Shown here piece after piece: positions 38,443 to 47,661 of a DNA stretch of 64,000 nt; within the stretch, counting starts at the first letter, position 1; each line of letters opens with the position of its first letter. The notes below the pieces were generated by a model, which did not search any database, was not told the DNA's origin, and saw only the letters and a list, made by a program, of their open reading frames with translations. This DNA is from Symbiodinium natans (Eukaryota > Sar > Dinophyceae > Suessiales > Symbiodiniaceae): the NCBI GenBank assembly GCA_905221605.1, contig CAJNDS010002603.1:281696-345695 (forward strand). Reading direction: 5' to 3'. The translations under genes and the position numbers were made by a program.

Positions 38443-40570
38443 GCACGTTCACAGTGTGAGGGACTTCAGGACACCTGCATCCTCATATGCCGTCGTGCAA
38501 ATCTCCAGGAGTGATGACAAGGCGGACTACCTGCTAGTGCTGGTTCTGGCACCTGGGCAGAGTATGATGTGTTGATTCAGTTCCAGCAGTAAGCCAGCCG
38601 AAAAGAGCATTCAACTAGACGGGAAGCAAGTTTGTTCCTTGGTTGACAATAAGGCATCGCACCAAGCTTTGGAGGAAGGCGCGAAGAAGCAACAAGCGGG
38701 AGACCAAACTGTCAAATTCAGTCAACAGTCTGGCAGTTTGCAGAGTTTGCAGGTGTAGTGCGGCGGCTGGCAAGGCACGTGCGCATTCATCTAGACAAAG
38801 CCACTGCATGGAGAGCAGCCGCAACATGCGTTTGCAGGCGTATCTTGCATCGCGGCTTGTATGCCCATGTCATCGAGATCGTTCGGCATCTCATCTGATT
38901 TGGAAGAAATTTGCAAGTCGCTGAACCGCTGAACGCCTGGGTCACTTGCAGTCTGCAGCAGCTGGTCTACTTCCGCCGGCTCCTCCCTGCGGCTACGCCC
39001 CGCCTGGCACCGGGACGGGGATCAGCATCCTTTGCCTGCAAAGATTCTTGGTTTGCAAGTTGGCATAGATTTCTGCCTGAAGGCTGGAAGTAGTTCGATT
39101 TATCCAGTCTGCGTGAGTGCAAGCTTGCACGAGCATGTATGTCATGGTTCGGTTGTGCTGAGGACAGGGCTACGTAGTCGACCCGCGCGAAGCAGCAAGA
39201 GAGGTCGCCGTGCTGCTTGAGCAGGAGAAGCTGGCGTCAAGGCGTTCTGTTCCTTCAATCGATAATTCGCCGCTATGCAAGGGGCTTATGTCGCTTGTCT
39301 GATGAGGCGAACAACTGCAGGGCTGTATCGGATTGTATCGGCAAAGAGCCTAGATAAGTCCATTAGATCAAGTTGCCGTCGCTGCTGCTGCTTGCTACAG
39401 CATGGAAGCTTCAGAGACCGCAGCCGTTATTGGTCTTGCTTGGCAAGGTGAGCGGGGCTGCATGCATTTTGCCACAGGTTGGAACCGGAGGGATCAGCGG
39501 ATCTTTCACCCTTGCGCCCAGACAATACAGCATTCAAGCCACGGGCTGAGCTTTGACGTAGACCAGGTCCTAGGTAATGTGCCACGGCCACACGTGTTCC
39601 GTGATATGCCGTGAACTTGGCTTTCCCTGTGCTTCCCGCCTCGAAATGGCACTGCCCTCCCCCTTCCCCCCCTATGCTAAACTGATTTCGACATGCTGGT
39701 CGACAAAGAGACTCCCAGGACACATCAGCTCCCACCACTCCGGAACCTGCGAGTTGCCTGAAGCTCAGGGCCAAGCAAGGTAGACATGAGCATTGGCATG
39801 CGGCATGTGCATAGATGCAGCTATTTGGTGTCGTCGATACTCGTGGACGTCCAACCTCAGTCTAGGTGGAGCACTTTGGCAGAATATCTTTGTTCACGCA
39901 GGACTCCAGGAACGGCGTATGGCCAGCGACGTTGAGGTGCAGATACTGCGGAAATTCGTGCACGGAGAAGGGAGCCACGTAGTGCCACCAACCGTTTCGG
40001 GCAGCACACCTGCAAAGCTTTCGGACTCACGCTCGACTATTGTCACATTTTTGACAAGGCCGGATGCCGACCCTTCCTTGCGCCCCTGGCGTTTGCTGCA
40101 ACACATGGCTCCTGGCTTACTGTGGAAAGCAACGGATTACAAGAGCACGTGAACACAATCAGGTGATCCTCGCAGGTAGTGAGAACTTGCATACAGAAGC
40201 CCGAAACTGAGGCTATCATCCTGGCTTTGTGGTCGACGCGCAAGCAGCCACCTGTCTGATGGTGGAGATGGGAATGGGCATGTATGTCATCAAGAGATAG
40301 AGCGGGGGTGATCGCTGCCAATGTGAGCAAAGTGCTTAGACATTGGTTGTTCTTCCCTGTATCGTGTAAGAGCATTGTGTAACGTTCAGAGTCAATGAGC
40401 TGCAACATGTCTACATGTATGGTTGCCATGTCAATGTGTTTGTGTGCTCCACGCCATTCCTAGCTACAGAAACTTTCGGCACGGGTACGTCCATTGATGG
40501 TGCGTCAGATCTGCTGGGAGAAGCTTTCAGCCGCAAACTCGATCTTGACTATTGGGGGCGAATATTGTAA
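38443..40570 (+). CDS. Unidentified multi-exon gene (candidate exons)
   Basis: Three stretches look like exons by amino-acid pattern and flanking AG: 38,443 to about 38,560 (VRDFRTPASSYAVVQISRSD, then KADYLLVLVLAPG), 39,168-39,302 (YVVDPREAAREVAVLLEQEK, then a stop) and 40,470-40,570 (TFGTGTSIDGASDLLGEAFS, then RKLDLDYWGRIL and a stop). An open stretch at 39,850-40,110 (NIFVHAGLQERRMASDVEVQ) may be another. I do not recognise a family. The in-frame stops in two of them mean either that introns start earlier or that these are separate genes. Same strand and spacing are the only reasons to group them. Confidence 0.3.
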
Positions 40571-41906
40571 GGAGTCGTTTCACATCGCAGGCATGAAAGT
40601 AGGCACGGTCAAGGTGAGAAATTGAACGGCATCGATATCCATGACCGCGAGCGGCAAGCCTCGAAATTCAGAGCACTGAATGTTGTGTCTTCGGACTCTC
40701 AGTTTTTGCACCTACGGCGCTTAACATCAAAAGTGTTGTTGAGATGGAAGATGACTATCGGGACACTCATGCTGCCACTCAAGACTTGATGCTTGCAAAA
40801 ACGTATCACAAGGCTATTGTGTGAAATCGCCTGGTCATTCATGTAGGGCTTGCAAGCTATTGAGATCGTAGGTTGGTCAGTCCGGCAAAGACCAATGTCT
40901 TAGAGTGTCAGGCGAGGCGCTGAACACGTACCACGGCATCCTCAAGGCAAGCTCCTTGAAGTGTCCTTGAAGTTTGCTGTTTCGTCTCTATCTCCCTCCT
41001 GACGGCCTTAGCTTTTGTCAGAGTTTCCTCAGATTACGTGAGCACATGTTGCGGTACACTCGACGTGGTCGCCCCCCTTGGAGAGCGGACAGTTGTGAGC
41101 AGTAGATTTCCAGTGAACCCCAAATTCATTAACCGTTAACCTTCATCTCTCGCCCTGCGCCTGAACCCAGACCTTCTTCCTCGATCTTTAGACGTAAACC
41201 CTGACGACCGATTTGCACCCGATTGTTCAATGCCCGCAACACGTCCCAGGTTTGCAGCTCCGTCTGGCATTGCAGGCAAGACAAACCTGGACTTTGAGGA
41301 ATCGGACGGTTTACGAGGCGGGCCAGCGTTCAGAGTCAGATCGGAAGAACGAAGGTTTAGGTGGTTCCGGTTTTAGCAGTTAGCGATGACCTAGGTTTCA
41401 GACTGGTTTACCAGTTACCATGCAGCTTACCCGCTAATTTTGTCAAGTCAGCGTGTGGGGGCGCGATGTGTGCAATCAACCATTTATATAAAATCATGCA
41501 ATTTTGAGGATGTGGTAGCAGCAACGCCGGAATCACAGGCTGGAAGCGGAATTTCCCAAAGGTTCACGTGTTTATATGCCCTGAACAAAAACAATTAAAC
41601 GCTATCCCTGCAACCCTAAACTAAACCATGATTTCTGGTTGACCGCATGATACCGCATGTGTGTCAGAGGAGTCACAGAGGGTTATTCTAGTAGATCATG
41701 TGGCGCCGAATTTGACAGCACGCCCAAAAACTTCCGTCTCACTGCATTGCGGCCTGAAAGCTCGTGAGTTTTCCGTTGACCAGAACAGGAGGCCCATGCC
41801 TCACCAAGCCATTCGTCGAAACGGGCGAATTCAGAGTGTTTGCGGGTTTCGGTTCAGGGTCGGCTTTGCGCCTCGTGCCAGGTTCAGCTGGCGCTTCCGT
41901 GCTTTG
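40571..41906. other. No gene recognised
   Basis: Neither strand shows a supported exon. The sequence just before the kinase has no visible N-terminal domain, so any 5' exons of that gene are unidentified. Confidence 0.4.
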
Positions 41907-42738
41907 AGCCTGCTATCAAAGCGCGACTGGGGGAGGGTGGATTTGGACAGGTCTTCTTGGCATGCTGGGGGACATTAGACGTTGCAGCGAAGAAGCTGAC
42001 AGCAGACACAGGGCCACATGCTGCTGCGCTACAGTCTGAAGCTCAAATGCTGTTGGACTAGCTGTCGGCACCCACGTGTTCTATATGCCTATGGCATTGC
42101 CTGCGAGTATTTGCTCTGCGAGCTCATGGGTGGTTCCTTGGAAGATGCCCGGTACTGGAATGCGCCATTGCCTGCACCATTGGTTGTGACAACCATGTCC
42201 GAGATTTTGGAAGGCCTTGCCCATCTTCATCGTCTGTCAGTTGTCCACCGGGACATCAAGCCCGAGAATATCATGGTTGCAAACAGCGCAAAAGCCCCCT
42301 TTGGCTGCAAATTGGGTGATTTCGGATTAGCTGTGAGGTTGACGGGTGCGTTGACGCAGAGGGTCGGGACAGCAGGATTTACAGCGCCCGAAATGCTCTT
42401 GAACACGGGCTACGCAACTGGTGTGGATGTGTGGGCGTGCGGCCTTACTGGCTTTTGGCTGCTTTACGGCCGGTTACCTTGGGACGCGAAACTGAAGCTC
42501 GTGGACGAGATACAGCGCAAGCCCATCGGGCCTTAACCTCAGCAGGGAAGAGCTGCGTGTTCAGTTTGTTTTGCTTGCAAGCTGGCCACCGGAAGTCAAT
42601 TGAGTTGATGAGCCGAGGCTCGCCAAACAAGGGAGGGCTTTCAAGAAGGTGCTCCAGCTGATTCGCCAGCTCTTGGAGCGAAAGCCTGCTCGGCGCCTGA
42701 CTGCTGTGCAGGCCCTGCAGCACGCCTGCTTTTCTTGA
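41907..42738 (+). pseudogene. Protein kinase catalytic domain, one-base frameshift
   Basis: A Ser/Thr-type kinase fold is read in order: glycine loop RLGEGGFGQVF (about 41,924), VAAKKL with the ATP-binding Lys (about 41,978), and SEAQML (C-helix Glu). A frame break at 42,059 is followed by CRHPRVLYAYGIA, VVHRDIKPENIM (about 42,239, catalytic loop), LGDFGLAV (42,315, magnesium-binding DFG), GTAGFTAPEM (activation-segment end), GVDVWACG and GRLPWDAKLK. The first frame hits TAG at 42,059-42,061. Leaving out base 42,059 restores the frame and the usual 'LRHPxxL' motif. The end of the domain is on a later piece, about 42,603-42,738 (KVLQLIRQLLERKPARRLTA, then stop). A second slip near 42,531 is possible. 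All catalytic residues are present, so an assembly error in a working gene is a real alternative. Confidence 0.8.
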
Positions 42739-44441
42739 GAAAAAAATGCTGCACGTAGTGCTTGTGCTTTTTTTGTTACATAGATTTTGCACATGCCGTC
42801 AAGAGTGACATTTATCTAGTGCAGGCTCAAGAGACGGAGCTTTTGAGTTCTTGTGGGAGCACCTGCTGCGACACCAAGGCCCGCAGGGCACTTTGACCCA
42901 GGCTCTTCATCGTCTCTTTCTTCCAGTGCATGCCTCCAAGAGTGCAGCTCGCTTTTCAGTGGTCTGCAAAGGGGTTCCACCAGGAGTGATCGTTTGTGCA
43001 AGCTTGCTAATCGAGAGTGCCCTGCCTTCACTGTGCCGTCCCGCGCATCATGGCATGCCTAATTCCTAGTACAACTCAGCATAGCTCGGCTCCTCGGCCG
43101 GAAGTTCTTGTCGAACAGACAAGCAGTCCCCACGCCCTTGCTTATGTGACCATATCTACGAGAAAGACGCCCTGCTCCTTTTCTGAGTTCCCCAAGGTCG
43201 GTGCATACGGTCGGGCCAGCTTGACAAATTTGCATCATGCTTTGATGAGGGTTTTTGCTTTTCACAGTTCATCTGCAGACGTGGCTTGGCAGGCTTTCGC
43301 CGTTTGCCTGCCGCACTCACAGCCCTGCCTGGAGCTTACCTGGCGTAGGAGGATGTAGGAGGCTGTAGGAGGATTGGTCTTGCAACTCGCAGCATTATGT
43401 TCGCATTCCTTTAAGCTTGACTGGCCCTTGGCCCTTAGACAGAAAACAAGCATGACAACGACTAAAGAGGGCGGCGCTCAAAAGCTGCAGGTGGTCGTTG
43501 CTTAATCTAGTTTTCGGCCCGCTTTGCTGGCCTGTGCTAATATTCCAGCTTCTCTTGCTCAGGTGTGGAGTCGAGCCTCCAAAATGCTTTTAGCGGCAGC
43601 AGCGGTTGCATTTTGGAGGAGCTCTAACATGCATCAAAACTTGGCAGTAGACTGGCCGGCCTGCGAGACGTGGGATGTGTGGAAGGCTGGCTCCATCAGC
43701 TGGACACGGGCTCTCGCACCGTCAACTCCAGCAGTGTCAGCCCAGAGGTGCGCCTTGAGCTCTCGATGTAGGTGATGGCAGTGCGAAGCACCTTGCTAGT
43801 GACTGCTAGTGTGTGTAGAACAGGCACGAGAGGAAGGCTCAAATCGCACCATGAGCTTCGCCGGCTCCCTACAGTACTGCAGGTTCATTTGATTTCATCT
43901 TTGTTGCACTAGCCGATCCATACCGATGATCCCCTTTAGGTGCCACATCCCGGTCTGTTCGGCATTCAGTTCGATCCGCTTAACTGTCCGTGCCATATGT
44001 GCTTGCCGCCTTGATATGTGTTGGTGCAAGCATGCCTTTGCCACCTCAGGTCCCGGCGCTGTGCTCATCAATCCAAACTGCAGCGTGAAGGGTAACGGGG
44101 CTGAGCGTAGTTAGTTAAGCCTTCCTGGAGGGCTCCCCATGTCCATGAATCAGATGAAAGCACGCAAAATACTCAGCTAAGGCATTGAGCAGATCACCCA
44201 CACTAAACAGCCCAGCTCTAAGAAGCTGTTTTCATGATTTTCATGAAACATTCTGCAGTCATTCTGTGTTGTCCTCTCCTCTGAGGCCCAATGCCTATTG
44301 CTGTGGATTCCAGACTGTGGTAGACCTGGAGAGAGGGAAGCTTGGACCTCGGTCCAACTGGCGAGGCAGGTAGCGGCTTATGCAGCACAGTCTTCCATGG
44401 AACGAAGGTTTTTCAACTCCTCGCGGCTGCGTGCGCCATTG
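42739..44441. other. Mostly no gene recognised; one weak exon candidate at 43,659-43,771
   Basis: On the + strand 43,659-43,771 reads GLRDVGCVEGWLHQLDTGSR, then TVNSSSVSPEVRLELSM and a stop. The pattern is exon-like but unidentified. The remainder shows no supported coding sequence or repeats. Confidence 0.3.
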
Positions 44442-44537
44442 AAACCCTAAACCCTAAACCCTAAACCCTAAACCCTAAACCCTAAACCCTAAACCCTAAA
44501 TAGGGTTTAGGGTTTAGGGTTTAGGGTTTAGGGTTTA
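44442..44537. repeat. Telomere-type repeats in head-to-head orientation
   Basis: About eight CCCTAAA units (44,442-44,500) meet about five TTTAGGG units (44,501-44,537) at a direct inversion point, AAACCCTAAATAGGGTTTAG. The array is interstitial, since unique sequence lies on both sides. Confidence 0.95.
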
Positions 44538-44622
44538 CCCCTTCGGCCTGGCCCTGCTAACCCCAACTCGCTCCTGACCCTTGCCGGCTCTTTTGCCGGC
44601 TGTTCCCTGCCTCCCTGGCTCC
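44538..44622 (-). repeat. Subtelomeric-type unit, inverted relative to 61,647-61,733
   Basis: The reverse complement of this stretch is nearly identical to 61,647-61,733, including the words AGCCGGCAAAAGAGCCGGCA and CAGGAGCGAGTTGGGG. In both places it borders telomere-like or repeat DNA. Confidence 0.88.
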
Positions 44623-44883
44623 TAGCCTGGCCCTTTGTCTCCGACCCACACCCAGAACATCATGAAACTGAATAAGTTTTTACAAATGAACTGTTGCCTT
44701 GAGTTTAGGCCTAAACCCCAAAAGGAATAGGTTTGGGTGGTTTTGCCGCCTCGGACGGCGTGGGGTGGGAGAAAAGTGTTAGATGGCCCTCCACAATCGG
44801 GCCAAAGCTGCTCTTCGCACCTCACGAAGCTTTCGAGCTGGTTCCGAAACCTAACCTTCACAGCACCTACGCCCTATCACAGC

Positions 44884-45169
44884 AAACCCTAAACCCTAAA
44901 CCCTAAACCCTAAACCCCTAAACCCCTAAACCCCTAAACCCCTAAACCCCTAAACCCCTAAACCCCTTAAACCCCTTAAACCCCTTAAACCCCTTGAACC
45001 CCTTAAACCCCAAACCCTAAACCCTAAACCCTAAACCCTAAACCCTAACCCCTAAACCCCTAAACCCCTAAACCCTAAACCCCTAAACCCCTAAACCCCT
45101 AAACCCTAAACCCCTAAACCCCTAAACCCCAAACCCTAAACCCTAAACCCTAAACCCTAAACCCTAAAT
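44884..45169. repeat. CCCTAAA / CCCCTAAA variant telomere-type array
   Basis: About 286 bp of 7-bp CCCTAAA, 8-bp CCCCTAAA and CCCCTTAAA variants, all in CCCTAAA orientation. The sequence between it and the gap (45,170-45,299) is unique and shows no recognisable RNA gene. Confidence 0.95.
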
Positions 45170-45299
45170 TCCCACCCAGGCCTGCTTAGGCCGTACCCAC
45201 CCTCTTCTAGGGTGCCTGGACCCAGCACTACACCCGACAGCGATTAACACCATCGCTTGGAGTTACTATGCAAGCCTAAAGAGTTGTGTTGAGCGTGAG

Positions 45300-45399
45300 N
45301 NNNNNNNNNNNNNNNNNNNNNNNNNNNNNNNNNNNNNNNNNNNNNNNNNNNNNNNNNNNNNNNNNNNNNNNNNNNNNNNNNNNNNNNNNNNNNNNNNNN
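45300..45399. other. Assembly gap of 100 N
   Basis: Exactly 100 N between a unique stretch and the 80-bp minisatellite. A round 100 usually marks a gap of unknown size, so distances across it are not reliable. Confidence 0.99.
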
Positions 45400-46289
45400 T
45401 TTAGGGTTTCAAGGCCTCAGGGCCTGTGTTTAGGGTTTCAGGGCCTCAGGGCCTGTGTTTAGGCTTTCAGGGCACAGCGTTTAGGGTTTTCAAGGCCTCA
45501 GGGCCTGTGTTTAGGGTTTCAGGGCCTCAGGGCCTGTGTTTAGGGTTTCAGGGCCCAGCGTTTAGGGTTTCAAGGCCTCAAAGCCTGTGTTTAGGGGTTT
45601 CAGGGCCAGGGCCCAGCGTTTAGGGTTTCAAGGCCTCAGGGCCTGTGTTTAGGGTTCCAGGGCCTCAGGGCCTGTGTTTAGGGTTTCAGGGCCCAGCGTT
45701 TAGGGTTTCAAGGCTTCAGGGCCTGTGTTTAGGGTTTCAGGGCCTCAGGGCCTGTGTTTAGGGTTTCAGGGCCCAGCGTTTAGGGTTTCAAGGCCTCAGG
45801 GCCTGTGTTTAGGGTTTCAGGGCCTCAGGGCCTGTGTTTAGGGTTTCAGGGCCCAGCGTTTAGGGTTTCAAGGCCTCAGGGCCTGTGTTTAGGGTTTCAG
45901 GGCCTCAGGGCCTGTGTTTAGGGTTTCAGGGCCCAGCGTTTGGGGTTTCAAGGCCTCAAAGCCCGTGTTTAGGGTTTCAAGGCCTCAGGGCCTGTGTTTA
46001 GGGTTTCAGGGCCCAGTGTTTAGGGTTTCAAGGCCTCAGCGCCTGTGTTTAGGGTTTCAGGGCCTCAGGGCCTGTGTTTAGGGTTTCAGGGCCCAGCGTT
46101 TAGGGTTTCAAGGCCTCAGGGCCTGCGTTTATCCTTTCAGGGCCTCAGGGCCTGTGTTTAGGTAGGGTTTCAGGGCCCAGCGTTTGGGGTTTCAAGGCCT
46201 CAGGGCCTGTGTTTAGGGTTTCAGGGCCCAGCGTTTAGGGTTTCAAGGCCTCAAGACCTGTGTTTAGGGTTTCAAGGCCTCAACGCCGT
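45400..46289. repeat. 80-bp higher-order minisatellite built on TTTAGGG
   Basis: The words 'GCCCAGCGTTTAGGGTTTCA' recur at 45,611, 45,691, 45,771, 45,851 and 45,931, a strict 80-bp period. Each unit has three subunits of 29, 29 and 22 bp, each starting GTTTAGGGTTTCA and ending in a CCTCAGGGCCT or GGGCCCAGC segment. Units become irregular after 46,000. The array touches the assembly gap on its left, so its full length is unknown. Confidence 0.95.
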
Positions 46290-46389
46290 GTTTTTTCAAG
46301 TTTCAGGGTTTTTCAAGGTTTTTCAATGTTTTTTTAAGGTTTTCCATGTTTCTTCGGGTTTTTTTAGGGTTTTTCTGAGGAAGGGCTGC

Positions 46390-46800
46390 CCCCGCGACCT
46401 TTTCACAGCCTAATTTCGGTCAAGGGGGGGTCGCATTTTTGAATTTTAAAGGCAAAATAGTCTTTGGAGACCCTCCTTGCCTCAAACTCCGACCCCCCCT
46501 TGAGAGGGAAAGTTTGCTTCAAAAAACACCCCGAAAGGGACCTCAGGCTTGGCCTAGACCCGCAATGAAAATGCGAATTTTTAGTACTGAAATCGAGGGT
46601 TCTGGGTGGCCTCTCGTTTTCTGGGTTTTTGTGTTTTTCAAGTTTTTCAAGACTTTTCCGCGACCTGGGGTCATTTTTCGATTTTAAAGGCAAAATAATC
46701 TTCGGAGACCCCCCCTTGCCTCGATTTCCGACCCCCCCATGAGGAAAAATTTGCTTCCAACAAACACCCCAAATGGGGGGGACCCCAGGCTTTTTTTTCC
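46390..46800. repeat. Tandem duplication of a unit of about 240-265 bp
   Basis: 46,392-46,560 and 46,659-46,795 share CGCGACCT, the words ATTTTAAAGGCAAAATA and GGAGACC, a C-rich stretch, and a CAAACACCCC-like end, with many substitutions. No coding sequence is supported. T-rich DNA follows to 46,860; 46,800-47,047 holds no gene. Confidence 0.75.
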
Positions 46801-47047
46801 TTCTTTTTTTCCTTCGATTTTTTCATTTTTTAAAATTTTTTCAAGGTTTGAGCCTCAGCTCGCGTGGTTTAGTATCTCCACCTCCTCGTCTGTTAAGTGG
46901 AAGTCATTCATTTTGTTATTGAACCATCCTAATAAAAAGAAGAAACGTTTTATTTCTTAATGTTATGGGAACTTCGGGTGGGTGGGTATTTTTCGATGTT
47001 CTAAACACAGAGCCTAAACGAGAAATTGCTCGACCAGGAGCTCTTGA

Positions 47048-47081
47048 ACCCTAAACCCTAAACCCTAAACCCTAAACCCTA
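47048..47081. repeat. CCCTAAA array at the left edge of the LTR element
   Basis: About five CCCTAAA units end in CCCTA (47,077-47,081), directly abutting the element at 47,082. The matching right edge starts CCCTAAACCC at 58,216. Confidence 0.93.
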
Positions 47082-47444
47082 TCAAGAGCGCGGGGCTCTT
47101 GAGGTCCAGCAAACGACATGGCAGCTTGGGGTGCTTGTGCTTGGCTCTTGTCTCTGTGGCTCAGCTTGTACTCCTTGTACGACCACCACAAAGCAGACGC
47201 TGCACCACCAGAGGCCCTTTTTCCTCACACTGCAGCACCGAAGTCCATTGGCCAGTCAGCGGTCCTACCTCTACCACGGAAGCCACCGCACCAACAGAAC
47301 ACACGGCCAGAACAGAACACACATGCGACCTGTTGCCTGCATGTCTTGTGCTGCTTCGCTACTTGTGTTCCGATGCCTACGGCATGTCCTGGAACCACAA
47401 CAGCCAAAGCCACAAGGGTGCGTCTCATTCCACACCTTTCATCA
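47082..47444 (-). repeat. 3' LTR of the copia-type element (363 bp)
   Basis: By eye it matches 57,861-58,215 base for base, except for 8 extra bases (CGAAGTCC at about 47,237-47,244). On the element's strand it starts TGATGAAAGG and ends GCTCTTGA. The end is not the usual CA, although the start is the usual TG. A short GAGCGCGGGGCTC dyad lies at its inner edge in both copies. Confidence 0.95.
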
Positions 47445-47453
47445 CCCCTCCTT
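47445..47453 (-). promoter_or_regulatory. Polypurine tract for plus-strand priming
   Basis: On the element's strand AAGGAGGGG lies immediately before the 3' LTR's TGATG. Its position and purine content are those expected of the RNase-H-resistant primer of LTR elements. Confidence 0.82.
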
Positions 47454-47661
47454 GAGCCACCTGTCAAGGTAGGCTCACAAGGCGTTTTGGCAATCCAACT
47501 GACTGCCATAGGTACCTATGCTCTCCAAGCGGTAGGTCCTCAAGACTGGCCGAATGGCCCTATACACCATCTTCTGTTGAACCTTTGGCCTCCCTTCTCA
47601 CACGGCCAATGTCCAACTTCCACGCCACGGCCCAACAAGCTCGCTCTTCTCGCAAGCCCAT

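Noticed and set aside
45170-45299. Possible small RNA gene (5S rRNA, snRNA or spliced-leader RNA) before the gap
   Set aside because: The sequence does not match the conserved parts of these RNAs that I know; no RNA gene could be supported.
45400-46289. CRISPR-like array
   Set aside because: The 80-bp periodic units lack variable unique spacers and this is a eukaryotic genome; it is a minisatellite.
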